Assembly: GCF_035083965.1 (NCBI RefSeq)
Contig: NC_089735.1
Span: 4,366,001 to 4,430,000 of the forward strand
Source of the DNA: Branchiostoma lanceolatum
Taxonomy: Eukaryota; Chordata; Leptocardii; Amphioxiformes; Branchiostomatidae
DNA: 64,000 bases
Direction: 5' to 3'
In this document: positions 43,955-55,544 of the stretch, piece after piece
Position numbering within the stretch: the stretch's first letter is position 1
How the letters are laid out: each line of letters opens with the position of its first letter
Program-made: the position numbers and the translations under genes
The notes under the pieces: model-generated
Seen by the model: only the letters and a program-made list of their open reading frames with translations
The model's database searches: none
What the model was told of the DNA's origin: nothing

Positions 43955-45724
43955 CTGTTCCCTGGTGTGTGGGAACAGCGGATTCCCTCCCTCTAGAAAG
44001 AAACTCGTGTGCGAAATACTTTGACAAAACGTTCATATGTCAATGGTTTACACATGGTAAAAGCTTTATAAACGGTATGTACTACAGTAAGGTGCGTATA
44101 GGTGTACGTATGAACGTACATTGACGAGAAAGAATCACCATTTTGGGACTTTTTTTCATCAAGGTAAGACTCGCCTGACAAAGGATAGAACAGCCTTTTT
44201 CACCAAGATATTGAGCGCATGACATCACCTCTGCTGGTCTACGTGCTTTGAGAATCGTTGACGTTGACGTTTCTAAATGTAGGCCGGAAGTCAGCCAACA
44301 GCAAAGTTAAGGAAGGACGAAAAGTAATTACGGGGGGGGGGGGTATGCTATGTAAATGGCAGTTACCGGTTGTACTGTCACATTTTGCAGTAGTGAATAA
44401 TCATTGGCAAGATTCATGGCATTTCTGTATCGAAGCCAACTGCATTTCTTTTTGCTGACTTGAAAGTTGAAACCATTCAGCCTTGGTATACTCCCGGAGA
44501 GCGATTGTACAGCGACGCCTTGTGGATTAGTCTGGAAGTGCAATAGATCAAACAATGCTGTCTTGAACTTAACGGGTTTACCGTGACGTCACAGAGCCAA
44601 TATTGTGTGGAGTCTATGTTGAATCAATGGATTTGAATGACGCTACCAATGAATGAGAGTAGATGAGTTCTATCTTCAAAACGGTACGTGACTATACTGT
44701 CAGAAAAAAAGGGGGAAAAGGCGCCTTCAAATTCCTGTTGCCTCCATCGCATACACTATTACGAAAACCTGCGCATCACCAAAAAGACGCCACGGCACGA
44801 AAAGACGTGCAAAACAAGACAGTCACACATCTGCTTGGAGATTAGTTCGGGACCGGTACAATGCTGTCTTGTGCGGTAGAAACCCGAGCTCGGCGTAACG
44901 TGAGCTCGCACAGGAAGTGTACACAAGCCCTTACCATTGGAGCGACACGTCAGGGGGAGCCTTCAACAAACTTTACTCATTACACACACACTGCACTAGC
45001 GAAACAACGCATAGTTTATGATATCTATATTTCTTTCGTGTTTTTGTCGCCACGGCGAAGTGATAGTGCACTATGAGGTCCCTATGCTGAGGCCCGCGCC
45101 CTCTGCAAAAACTAGGCGTGCACAAGTTATCACAACCCGTGTCCCCGCTTAGGCAAACATCGGCTGAGTGCGAAGAAAACACCAACTTGATCCTCCAAAC
45201 CCTCCTTGGGAAAACCTAACACGTCTTCGTACATACTGGCTAGTCTGTGTTCGGACTTACATGTACGTGTGCCCCGGACACAGATATAGCCATGTTTCTC
45301 CGCTAAAAGCGTTGTTGATCGACCTTCACTGCTCCGGAGTAGACTGAAAGGCGACAGCAAGAGGAAGACGCTTACACGCGCTGGAAGTTTTGCGGTTTTC
45401 TTGCATTTTCGTCGAGCGGATGTCGCATGTTGTCATTCGGATGGGCTCCCCCGTGCTGGAATGCCGGTAGGACTCATGGCGCGGTGAGCTGTGTTGTCGA
45501 CACGGTTGAACGCAAAACTCTACTGTTTTCATCGAAACAGGTGCAACGGAAAACGTGACTGTTAACCGTCGACTTTGACAAACAGGAAGACCACTCATAG
45601 CCTACTATTGTTGTCCTTCTCTGTGAAAGCCCCCCTACATGTAAGCACTTTACATGTAGAGCAACGAAGGAAGAGAATTGACCGCTAATCCATTGTAAAG
45701 ACTGGTTAACGGGTCGCAGGGAAC
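43955..45724. other. divergent intergenic region between ferritin and SLC15A5-like gene
   Basis: Ferritin reads left and transporter D right, so both promoters lie here. A G run stands at 44331-44343. Near 44690-44845 there is a weak fold-back element ending CATCTGCTTGGAGATTA, the family end seen elsewhere. No reading frame with family resemblance was found. Confidence 0.5.
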
Positions 45725-48700
45725 ATGGCTCGCTCCGGCCTGTCGGCGGGATTTCTCGCAAGCGGTGAAACTTACCGAAAATATCGTCAATCGTTAGACA
45801 TGACGACCACGAGAGAACGCGAAGCCTCGGCTTTGGAGGAAATTCCTCTCCTTCCTTGGGGAGGGGGGACGAAAAAACTCGAACGGTCGCTCTCGACCAG
45901 TGGGGCATCTTCCAAACTTCAAGTGACGATCTGTATTCTTCTCGTAGAACTAGCGGAGAGAGTGACGTTCTTCAGTGTCATTGCCAACATGGTGCTGTTC
46001 TGTACGGTTGAACTTGACTACACTAGCGCCACGGCGGTCAGTATCAGCCATGTGTTTATCGGGATGAGTTTGATCGTGCCTTTGGTCGGGATTTGGGTCG
46101 CAGACTCGTACCTGGGCAAGTGCAAGGCTATCGTCATAAGTGCAATAATTCACTTCTTAGGTGAGTACTCTGTTGTTGTTGTTGTTCAACTTGATGTACC
46201 TAATGAAACATTTGCATAGGTCAGAAGGTTTCCTTGCTGTTTTTGTAGCAGGGTATATTTTTACAAGGAGGGGTCGCTAGCCCTTTTCCTTTAACTCGAG
46301 ACACCTCAGCTCGAACACGGGACCCCCATTTTACGTCTCTTTCGAAAGACGGGTGCAGCCTTAACCAAGATGCCCTTCCCAGGATTGAATCGGGTTTCCC
46401 AGTTGCCAAATAATTGGAACCAGAATCTCAACTGTGAGGCTGCCACTAGTTGAGCTACAGGGATATCCCTGCAGCTAAGGATAAAGTTGACGATATATTT
46501 AGGATATCTGGTGTTGGTTTCAGATTACACTTGATCATATAGACAAACGTCACGGGTCTGACTGCGTCATTGTAACACCACACAGGGAAACGCAAGGGTG
46601 TCAATATGGTTCAGAAATAATCTGTGAGCTAAAATAAAATTCCAATTTTGTCATATCAACGTCTAACTTCCCACTTGAAATGAGTAATTGTAGATATCTT
46701 TGCCATTGATATGACCTGACTGGGTCACGATCCATTATATTTGCACACATATAGCATACAGATGCTTACATTAATGGTTTGATAATGGTTTTATTCAGAA
46801 AAAAAGGACCTCGCGGTCCTGGGACGGCCCAAATTACATCCTCTGTACAAAAGGTTAACGCAAATGTTACATATTACACTGTGCATGGCTATCGTCAGAT
46901 TCCCCGGTGTGCGATGGTCCAAACCTTACAGCCCGCTTTGACCCGACACATGTCAGTAATTGCCGATTTCTCGGCGGATGGACATACGTGGTTACGAAGA
47001 AGAAGACAGCCTAGATGATACAGTAAGATATTTCTGCAATCTCACAATATCCAGGTTCTGCACTCCTCCCTGTGATGGCGTTCCCGTTTGACGAGTTGGT
47101 AGAACACCACAGGAGCCCCCCTTACACCCTGACTGACCCACAGAAGGAGGGGATCTTCCTCATCGCCCTCCTCCTCATCTCAGTAGGTATCGGCGGCATC
47201 AAAGCTAACGTCAGCGCCTTTGGAGCGTACCAACTCAGGGATCTAGGGGAGCAAGAGTTACAGTCTTTTTTCAACTGGTGAGTGACAGTCAGTCAGGCAG
47301 CGAACAGATGTATGGTCAAACAAATCTCAGAAGTGTGATTTATAAAAAGTTCTTGTTCGTTTTAATGTGTAAGATTAAAAGATTTATATGTTATACAATA
47401 CTTGTCTCACTTGTGGCAGTTTGATATACGATAATAATGATAATGATGATAATGTTAAAGATCTACTTTCCTCCAGTGTATGCGGTGTAATCAGGTGGTT
47501 TATGTTTCGCTCAATCGGTGTTTTATGCTTCGCTCAATCGGTGGTTTATGCTTCGCTCACTCGGTGGTTTATTCGGTGGTTATAGGACCTGACCGAGCCT
47601 TCTGACCCCGTATACACACTTGGGCCTGTCATTAATCCTATAATAGTGAATTCTTTAAAACCATGCATTCACCACACCTTTCTCACGTGCAGGTGGATTT
47701 GGTTGATGAACGTGGCGTCCGCCATGGCGTGTCTGGCCATCTGCTACATCCAGCAGGAGGTGGATTTCTACATCGGCTACCTGATCCCCGCAGTCGCCAT
47801 GTTGGTGGCCCTGCTCGCCCTGTACCTGGGGAGGAAGTCTTACGTCCACCTGCCGCCCAGCAAAGGTCAGTGTGTCAAGGTCAAGTTACGTTCACCTGTC
47901 GCCTAGTAAATATCAGTATGTAAAGGTCAAGTTAAGTCCACCTGCCGCCCAGTAAAGGTCAGTGTGTCAAGGTCAAATTACGTCCACCTGCCGCCTAGTA
48001 AAGGTAAAAGCGTCAAGGTCAAGTTACGTTCACCTGTCGCCTAAGAAAGTTCATAGTGTCATGGTTAAATTACCTTCATTTTCCAACTAGCAAAGGTAAG
48101 TGTGTCAAGGTAAAATTACGTTCACCTGCCACCCTGCAACATTCAGTGGAACAAATGAAATCCGATATACGTCAAAACTAAGTCTTTAGCCGTTTGAAAA
48201 TCAATAAAGGTCAAAAGTTGGAGTGGAGGCCAAAGGTGAAGAAATTACACGAGGCATGCATCTCAATGACACTTGGCTGTAACACAAGTTTGTTTTACAG
48301 TGAGTCCACTAGCCACGACACTTCGCATCGTCTTCCAAGCGGCCAAGAACACGGTGAGGTGGAGGGGTCGGCTGTGTGGTCACGTGGACTCCTGGTTAGA
48401 CCGAGCCAAGGAGAGCTGCGGGGGGTCCTTCTCAGACACACACGTGGAGATGGTGAAGAAACTGGAGAGAATCTTTCCCGTCTTCCTGGTGCAGATCTTA
48501 AACAGGACTGTCTTCTATCAGGTAGGATGTCTACGCGGCGATTTTTAAATTACTTGACTGTCTTTAAGCAGGTATCTCACTGGACTGCGCCTAACTTGGA
48601 GAATTTCCGTCAGTTTTTCCCCTTGCGGTCACACTGACGTACGATCGCGACGCGCGGGTAAAATACCTGATCTCTACAAACAAAATGGCCGCGCGCTGAA

Positions 48701-51148
48701 TGTCACATTCTCAGTTTCGGCTCCAAATCGAATACAAGAGTACTTCGGTGGCTTTGGATACTCGTCAGCCCTTTTGATACTGCTTTGCAATCGATAGATC
48801 TACTTGGAGATTAAACTTATTGCCCTGTATTGTAAATCGCAATGTTGCCAATGACTCATAAACCAATGTACAATGATTAAAATTCATCAAAAAGAGAGTT
48901 GCAGTGCCATTTTGGCGCCATTTTGCCAATATAATTGCGATCCTTTTTTTTTAAATCGCAGTTTCAGGCGACAAATTGGCGCCGATTGGCACCGGTTTAA
49001 ATCACTTTCCGAATGTGTTTCGCAATTTGGCGCGATAAGGCACAGCCGCGTGAGACACCCGCTTTACTCCATTGTTTAAGGCCATTGCTTTGTACTTTTG
49101 ATTCCCTTTCAAGATTCAAATATAGATATCAATAAATCTTTTCAATTTTTCCCAACAGATACCAACAACGTTTTTCTTACAAGCCATGCGGTTGAACTTG
49201 GACGTGGGTTCGACCGGGATAAATCTACCCATCGCCGCCCTGAATCTGTTTGCCATCATCCCCATCCTGCTGCTGGTCCCCCTCATGGACCGAGTGGTAT
49301 ATCCCATGCTTGAGATGTGCAACATTAGGCCGAGTCCACTAAAGAGAATGGGTAGGTCCTTACCAGATTAAGATACGAGACTGCATGAAAGAACAGCTGT
49401 AGACAAAGATAGGTTGACAATGCCAGATTACTCTGCAGACATTGTACTTGGTACCATATTTAAAGGTTGGCGAGAGAAACCTACTACGTGTGTTAGCGGA
49501 TGCCATTTCTTCATTTCAATGTCGGTCTAAGAATTGCTTTCCTCTGTGACAACATATCCATGAATTTCTTGATATGTTCAAGATAGCGATAACGATTTCA
49601 ACTTCAGATATCAAATATCAAACATCAAACTTCTTTTAAAATCAGGATAGCAGTCATTACTGAAATGCGTTGACTTACCGTGTACTGTGTCTGTTAATGT
49701 AATACAAGCGCATAGCTTCCACTTATTATGAGATGTTCATCTATACATCCCTCTGAAGGTACTGGACACTTCCTAGGACTCCTTGCTATCCTGGTGGCAG
49801 CCGGGATGGAAATCGCACGTAAAAACGTTATAGAAGAGGGTGGAGTTGTGAGACAATCGCTAGGCGGCGTTCCTTTCAACGCGTCCTCCATCAATGCACT
49901 GTGGCTGGGCCCGCAGTACTTGCTAGTTGGGACGGGGGAGGTGTTCGTCATGTCGTCAGGTAAAGTATCTCCGTTCAAGGCTGTTTTTTTCAATCTCTTT
50001 TGCTTTACATGAAAAGAACAGGTATTTATTGCTATGACGAAATGACAACTGATCAGCACCAAGGACAGCGGCGTCACGGTTCAGGTTTGAAGGTCATTCA
50101 GCACCAAGGACAAGACCCATTTCAGAACCAGTGCAAAATGTTACTCTACTAGTAACTATACAAGCAAAAGACGCCCCTTGTTGTGGTCCCTAAAGAGAAG
50201 ACCACTATTGCACATAACACATTAAATTTCACTTGATCTGTGGACAGTTTAACAACAAGCGAGGCCTAGAACTATGCAGAAGTTTAGGGTCCTAAGCTAA
50301 TATGGAGCTTCAATACCAACCCCTACCCAGGTATCGAGTTCGCCTACACGGAAGCCCCCGCTCCCCTGAGTACCGTGGTTATGGGACTGGTCGGGATCAC
50401 CATGGGGCTGGGTAGTCTCACAGGCGCTGTCCTCATCAACGTGGTGAATGCGGCTACACCAGGTGAGCCCCAGGAGTCTGCAGGTCCAGGCTAAGCCGTT
50501 CAACAGTTATGACGGTTCATGTGATATTGAGGAGCAGCTTTAGCAGTGCGCCAATCTGTAATAATGATTTCAGATTTCGAAATTTCCCGATAAAATCGTA
50601 AGTCAAGCTAGCAAAAACACATTTAAATAACGTTATTTGGGACGTGTACAAGTCAAAGGTGAAAGATAGAAGGGTGGGGGGAGTGTAGGAGACAAGATCC
50701 TTGTAGCGACTCACACACTTAGTGTTATACATTAGCTAATGTGCAAAACACCATGTATATGACACTGTGAGTCATCACGGTTGGCACTACGTGCATAGTA
50801 ACATTAGGATTTGACTATCCATGTACAATGTAATGCTTGACTCATGTACAGTACATGTTTTCATCAGGCACAGAGTGGTACCCGGACGAACCAAACGAGG
50901 GCTATCTGGAGGCTTACCTCTTTCTACTGGCCGCTTTGGGCTTTGTGAACTTCGTGGCGTTTTGCGGCGTGGCGTCACGGTACAAGTACGTGGCCCAGGA
51001 GGAGGAAGAACGGGAACGAGACACGCTGCGGCTGGTGACGTATTTCGAAAAGCAGGGAACGAGAGCGGATGATGATGACGACGACGAATTAGTGGATTGG
51101 GAACGGCAACTTGATGCTCTAAACTACAGTTTGACTGCGTCGCTCTAA
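45725..51148 (+). CDS. SLC15A5: SLC15A5-like POT-family transporter D
   Basis: Eight exons: 45725-46160, 47055-47277, 47693-47865, 48301-48521, 49159-49351, 49759-49959, 50331-50462, 50868-51148. They join in phase to 619 residues. The long N-tail holds EEIPLLP (residues 38-44), an acidic di-leucine [DE]xxxLL sorting signal. Helix 1 reads LLVELAERVTFFSVIANM (ExxER kept), with WVADSYLGK after it. SVGIGGIKANVSAFGAYQL and SFFNWWIWLMNVAS follow. Several stretches match what I recall of SLC15A5 rather than SLC15A1-A4: FNWxxWLMN, DRAKESCGGSFSDTHVE, a QAMRLNLD helix start, and the last helix ending GFVNFVAFCGVASRY. Exon 4 here covers what is two exons in A-C. The tail is acidic (DDDDDDE). An alternative start is the ATG at 45800. 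Substrate unknown. The gene converges on the first LAMP gene. Confidence 0.9.
46225..46475 (-). mobile_element. tRNA-like repeat, minus orientation
   Basis: TTTTTGTAGCAGGGTATATTTTTACAAGGAGGG at the left is shared, in diverged form, with 16850-16910. It is followed by inverted box-like stretches (CTCGAACACGGGACCCCC, GCAGCCTTAACCAAGATGCC). It lies in intron 1 of transporter D. The family is uncertain. Confidence 0.45.
47841..48150 (+). repeat. seven-copy 46-bp array starting at an exon-donor junction
   Basis: Units start at 47841, 47887, 47933, 47979, 48025, 48071 and 48117, exactly 46 bases apart. Unit 1 is the last 25 bases of exon 3 of transporter D (TACGTCCACCTGCCGCCCAG, then CAAAG) plus 21 bases of intron with the donor GTCAGT. 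Later units carry exon-like and donor-like copies into the intron; those at 47933 and 47979 keep AAAGGT. As 46 is 1 mod 3, use of a copied donor would shift the frame. Confidence 0.93.
48573..49070. mobile_element. possible inverted-repeat element
   Basis: GGTATCTCACTGGACTGCGC at the left resembles the ends of the MITEs at 19633 and 27497. AGCCGCGTGAGACACCCGCT at the right is a weak inverse. The interior has doubled TTTGGCGC-type words. It lies in an intron of transporter D. Confidence 0.35.
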
Positions 51149-51521
51149 GACTATTGTATTCAATCATATGCACGACTGTATAGAATGCTAGGCTAAAGCT
51201 GCTAATGCTGGTACTACGGCCTGAACATATGATTACTGGCTGTTCAATGATGAGACCGAATGACTTTTTTTCCATCATGACTATATTCATATAACATGTA
51301 CAATATCAATGTGACCTGAGGTATATGTATATGGACAGGCAAAGTGCTGATTATCTACCTAGGTATCTCAGCAAAAATGCACGAGACGGACATGTATATC
51401 ATATATCGCAGTGAACCTGTCTTTGGTGTGCCCTGTATTTGTTAACCACCAAAGACTTATCTATTATGTTTGGTATACATGTAGTTGACTTTGATACAAG
51501 TCAAGATTGCCATAAAGCATA
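51149..51521. other. convergent 3' flanks of transporter D and first LAMP gene
   Basis: Only 373 bases separate the stop of D (plus) from the stop of the first LAMP gene (minus). The right 110 bases (about 51412-51521) are near-identical to 53945-54065 behind the second LAMP gene, so the duplicated unit includes 3' flank. No AATAAA was found for D. Confidence 0.6.
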
Positions 51522-53555
51522 TCAATCCAGTAATGATGGCAGAGGAATGTACATCCTTTTCTCTCTCCTCTTACCAACGACACCAATGACAGCTATGCAC
51601 AGGGCTACGATAAATAGAACAACCCCAACAACAATTATTGCTATTTCATCCACTGGCCCGTTAGAGTCTTGAGCGCATTCTTCTGAAGCTGAAAACTGGC
51701 CAGATTCTACACCGAAAGGTTGCACGTGAACCCGACGAACAAGTATTGCCATATCCTTCGTTACAGTCACATTTTCGTCTGCGTTACATTTGTACGACTT
51801 ACCCGCGCTGGTTGTAAGTAGATCGAGACTAGTATTAGATATCAGTCTTGGCTTGTTTGCCTGTTGCGTTCCAGGAAAGATAGAGGGCACTTCGACAAAC
51901 AAGAGGTAAATGCCTTTCCATTGGTAGGTATTTGAGTCACCGTCTTTTTCGTGCAAGGCGAACGAGACCGTCAAGTTAAATGTTCCATCGTAGAATGCAA
52001 GAGTCAGCGATGTGTGTGATTCGGAACATTTACCGGACACTTCCGAGTCCACGGGCACGTTGACGACACCTGTGGCAATCTGTCCGTTTTGTTGGGTGTA
52101 GTTGATCCTAAACTGTAGGCCCATGTCTGCGAGGAGGCAGACTTTGCCCTCTGAATCGTACACTGTGTAGTTACCCTGCAGTGGTTCGGTAGGACCGACA
52201 GGGGGTGGTAGTGTCGGCATGACTGTGGTGTGTGTACGGTTGGTCGGTAGCAGGGATGATGCCGGCACAATGGTGAAACTTGCATTGGTGGGGGGAGGGG
52301 CAATTGTTGATGAATTGTCCTTGTTACATTCATTTGCTTCACCAAAACTTCCATTCTTTACGCCAAAAGGCTGAATTTGTAGCTCCAGGACTTCGAGCGT
52401 GACATTGGACCCAATTTTGATCACTTCTGGCTCCTTGCAAAGATACGACTTTCCGGCATCGGTCTCCATTAGTGTCAAGTTCGATAATTCTTCAATGCTG
52501 CTTGTATCGGGGTACATGGCATCGGGAAAGTGGTCGGAGCTTCTTACGTATCCCACTGATAAAGACACCAGCTTGAATGCCTTGCCGTCTGACGAGAAAG
52601 ACGCGCTTAGATTAAAAGCAGTATCAAAACTCAACGTTACGTGGACGATTTTCTCTTCACAGGAGCCGGAAAGGGTGCAGTTTTCTGGAAGAACGTAGGT
52701 GGCGTTGCGCGAGATTCCCTGTGTCAGCTCATACTCCACACGAAACATGGCGCCAAAGTTTGCTAACAAACAAGCTTGACCTTTGTCGTCGTGCAAAACA
52801 AAATGGCCGACCGGGATAACCGGTGTGTCGGTAGTGTAGGGTCCGGTTGTCGTTGATGGTGGTTCCTCTGTACTTAGGAAATCCTGTGGGCATTCCTCTG
52901 TTTGGGAAAACCTTCCTTCCCGTTGAACCTCGAACGGTTGAACATGAATGTAGTGTATGGTGACGTTTGTCGGGGGCTCTGAAACGTATTGGTCCAAGAG
53001 AAATAGCTTGTCTCTCTTGCACAGGTAGGAACGTGGTGATTGGAAGGCGCTCGTGCTGAGATAGGTTCCAAAGCTGTAGGTGTTCACATACTTGTTGGGA
53101 AACTTTGCGTCAGGAAACAGTTCGGGCGACAGAGTATGGACGCTGACCACTTCGTTTAACCAGAAGTGCGTCATGACGGGAGCGTCACGCTGGAAATTCA
53201 ATATCAACGCAAAGGTTCCATTAAAACCACGCGTTGGAAAGGGGTCACCGAAATGCAGTTGAATGGAGGATGCGTGCGGGTCGTATTGCTCAGTGGCACA
53301 GTACCCGGTAGCCTGGCTGTAGGTCGGAACAGGGTAGGACACTGTTGCAGGAGTCCCGTCTGTCTTTTCGTATTGTACATGGCAGGTCGCCGACAGGTCG
53401 AGGAGAAAACATGGCCTACCGTTTTTTTCATGAAGTGAGAAACGTCCAATAGGGGGCGACGAGCCAGCAGACGCAGTTGTGGCACTCACACAGAGTCCAA
53501 CAATAAAGATAATGGTGAACAACCGATCGGATGAAAAGGGGAGTCGCGAAGCCAT
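51522..53555 (-). CDS. three-domain intronless LAMP-family glycoprotein L1
   Basis: One uninterrupted frame of 677 residues. A signal peptide (residues 1-31, hydrophobic core FTIIFIVGLCVSA) is followed by three LAMP luminal domains at about 35-226, 250-430 and 478-640, joined by Thr/Pro/Ser-rich linkers. Each domain has the LAMP pattern: an early Cys (RPCFLLDL, QACLLANFG, KVCLLADMG), SYLCK or SYKC, VQPF(E/G)V, and a closing EEC or NEC. Many N-glycosylation sites are present. A membrane helix (IAIIVVGVVLFIVALCIAVI) precedes a short basic tail with YIPL, a YxxPhi endolysosomal sorting signal. LAMPs coat and protect the lysosomal membrane. Vertebrate LAMP1/2 have two luminal domains and several introns, so a third domain and no intron are unusual. 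Confidence 0.9.
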   Translation of the reverse strand: MASRLPFSSDRLFTIIFIVGLCVSATTASAGSSPPIGRFSLHEKNGRPCFLLDLSATCHVQYEKTDGTPATVSYPVPTYSQATGYCATEQYDPHASSIQLHFGDPFPTRGFNGTFALILNFQRDAPVMTHFWLNEVVSVHTLSPELFPDAKFPNKYVNTYSFGTYLSTSAFQSPRSYLCKRDKLFLLDQYVSEPPTNVTIHYIHVQPFEVQREGRFSQTEECPQDFLSTEEPPSTTTGPYTTDTPVIPVGHFVLHDDKGQACLLANFGAMFRVEYELTQGISRNATYVLPENCTLSGSCEEKIVHVTLSFDTAFNLSASFSSDGKAFKLVSLSVGYVRSSDHFPDAMYPDTSSIEELSNLTLMETDAGKSYLCKEPEVIKIGSNVTLEVLELQIQPFGVKNGSFGEANECNKDNSSTIAPPPTNASFTIVPASSLLPTNRTHTTVMPTLPPPVGPTEPLQGNYTVYDSEGKVCLLADMGLQFRINYTQQNGQIATGVVNVPVDSEVSGKCSESHTSLTLAFYDGTFNLTVSFALHEKDGDSNTYQWKGIYLLFVEVPSIFPGTQQANKPRLISNTSLDLLTTSAGKSYKCNADENVTVTKDMAILVRRVHVQPFGVESGQFSASEECAQDSNGPVDEIAIIVVGVVLFIVALCIAVIGVVGKRREKRMYIPLPSLLD

Positions 53556-54065
53556 CGTGATTTTTTTTCAACCATCGGAGACGTACTTTGACCCGAGGAC
53601 ACCGCGTGACCTTTGCATGAAATGTGTCATCTGCGTGGACTTTGTCATCCATGCGATCCGTCCCCTGATTGCGTCACATGGTTCTGAAAAGTATGTTAGG
53701 GGAAAGTGAACGTTTCCTGTGAGTTTCTAGACGAACAGCAGACACTGTATTTCAGCTTTTTACTTCGGGGCGAGACAGTAAATGTGATCGAAGATGCCTG
53801 TGGAATGTCTGATTTTGCTGATTTTCTTCAAATATTGTTTATATGGACAAAGTGCTGATATTGTACCTAAGTAACTCAGCAAAATGGACGACATGAAGAT
53901 GTATGTATATCATTATAACAACAACAACACTATTTATCATATATATCGCAGTAATCTTCTTTGTGGTGTCCCCTGTGTTTGTGAACCACCAAAGTCTTAT
54001 CGATCTATTATGTTTGGTATACATGTAGTTGACTTTGCTACAAGTCAATATTGCCATAAAGCATA
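53556..54065. other. L1 promoter side and L2 3' flank
   Basis: The right part matches the 3' flank of L1. The left part (53560-53760) matches the 5' flank of L2 (55560-55790), including TGCGTGGACTTTGTCATCCA. The duplication therefore covered promoter, gene and 3' flank. GCGTCACATGG at about 53672 holds an E box (CACATG) resembling but not matching the TFEB/CLEAR site. Confidence 0.6.
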
Positions 54066-55544
54066 TCAATCCAGTAATGATGGCAGAGGAATGTACATCC
54101 TTTTCTCTCTCCTCTTACCAACGACACCAATGACAGCTATACACAGGGCTACGATAAATAGAACAACCCCAACAACAATTATAGCTGTTTTATCCACCGA
54201 CCCGCTAGAGTCTTGAGCGCATTCTTCTGAAGCTGAAAACTGGCCAGATTTTACACCGAAAGGTTGCACGTGAACCCGACGAACAAGCATTATCATATCC
54301 TTTGTTACAGTCGCGTTTTCGTCTGCGTTACATTTGTACGACTTACCCGCGCTGGTTGTAAGTAGATCGAGACTAGTATTAGATATCAGTCTTGGCTTGT
54401 TTGGGTGTTGCGTTCCCGGAAAGATAGAGGACACTTCTACATACGAAAAGAAAATGCCTTTCCATCGGTAGGTGTTTGAGCCGCCGTCGTTTTTGTGCAT
54501 GGCGAACGAGACCGTCAAGTTGAATGTTTCATCGTAGAATGCAAGAGTCAGCGATGTGTGTGATTCGGAACATTTACCAGACACTTCCGAGTTCACGGGC
54601 ACATTGACGACACCTGTGGCAATCTGTCCGTTTTGTTGGGTGTAGTTAATCCTAAGCTGTAGACCCATGTCTGCGAGGAGACAGACTTTGCCCTCTGAAT
54701 CGTACACTGTGTAGTTACCCTGCAGTGGTTCGGTAGGACCGACAGGGGGTGGTAGTGTCGGCATGACTGTTGTGTGTGTACGGTTGGTCGGTAGCAGGGA
54801 TGATGCCGGCACAATGGTGAAACTTGCATTGGTGGGTTCGGTTGTCGTTAATGGGGGTTCCTCTGTACTTAGGAAGTCCTGCGGGCATTCCTCTGTTTGG
54901 GAAAACCTTCCTTCCCGTTGAACCTCGAACGGTTGAACATGAATGTAGTGTATGGTGACGTTTGTCGGGAGCTCTAAAACGTATTGATTCAAAAGGTATA
55001 GCTGGTCACTCTTGCACAGGTAGGAACGTGGTGACAGGAAGGTGCTAGTGTTGAGATAGGCTCCAATGTTGTACGTGTGCATGGGCATGTTGGCAAACTT
55101 GGCGTCAGGAAACAAAGTGGGTGACAGAGTATGAACACTAATCACTTCGTTTAACCAGAAGTGTGTCATGACCGGAGCTTCTCGTTGAAAATTTAATATC
55201 AACGCAAACGTCCCATTAAAACCATGTCCATGAACACGGTCGCCGAAATTCAGTTGAATGGAGGATAGCGTGTCATATTGCTCAGTGGCGCAGTACCCGG
55301 TCGCCTGGCTGTAGGTCGGAACTGAGTAGGACACTGTAGCGAGAGTTCCGTCTGTCTTTTCGTACTGTACATGGCAGGTTGCGGACAGGTCGAGAAGAAA
55401 ACATGGCCTACCGTTTTCATGAAGTGAGAAATGTCCCGTAGGAGGCGACCAGCCAGCAGAAACAGTTGTGGCACTCACACAGATTCCAACAATAAAGATA
55501 ATGGTGAATAACCGATCGGATGAAAAGGGGAGTCGAGAAGCCAT
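54066..55544 (-). CDS. two-domain intronless LAMP-family glycoprotein L2
   Basis: The start MASRLPFSSDR at 55544 is chosen by match to L1; the open frame extends 20 codons further up. The product has 492 residues: signal peptide, LAMP domain 1, a short Thr-rich linker, the domain equivalent to L1 domain 3, the membrane helix and the tail with YIPL. It is a duplicate of L1 that lacks the middle domain. The break falls in the linkers, from TEEPPLTTTEP straight into TNASFTIVPAS, so the frame is kept. With two domains it resembles vertebrate LAMP1/2 in layout, but secondarily. Divergence from L1 is spread through domain 1 and part of the last domain. Confidence 0.9.
   Translation of the reverse strand: MASRLPFSSDRLFTIIFIVGICVSATTVSAGWSPPTGHFSLHENGRPCFLLDLSATCHVQYEKTDGTLATVSYSVPTYSQATGYCATEQYDTLSSIQLNFGDRVHGHGFNGTFALILNFQREAPVMTHFWLNEVISVHTLSPTLFPDAKFANMPMHTYNIGAYLNTSTFLSPRSYLCKSDQLYLLNQYVLELPTNVTIHYIHVQPFEVQREGRFSQTEECPQDFLSTEEPPLTTTEPTNASFTIVPASSLLPTNRTHTTVMPTLPPPVGPTEPLQGNYTVYDSEGKVCLLADMGLQLRINYTQQNGQIATGVVNVPVNSEVSGKCSESHTSLTLAFYDETFNLTVSFAMHKNDGGSNTYRWKGIFFSYVEVSSIFPGTQHPNKPRLISNTSLDLLTTSAGKSYKCNADENATVTKDMIMLVRRVHVQPFGVKSGQFSASEECAQDSSGSVDKTAIIVVGVVLFIVALCIAVIGVVGKRREKRMYIPLPSLLD

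Noticed and set aside
45474-45908. 144-residue minus-strand frame opposite exon 1 of the SLC15A5-like gene
   Set aside because: It is antisense to a coding exon with clear family motifs; it shows no similarity of its own.
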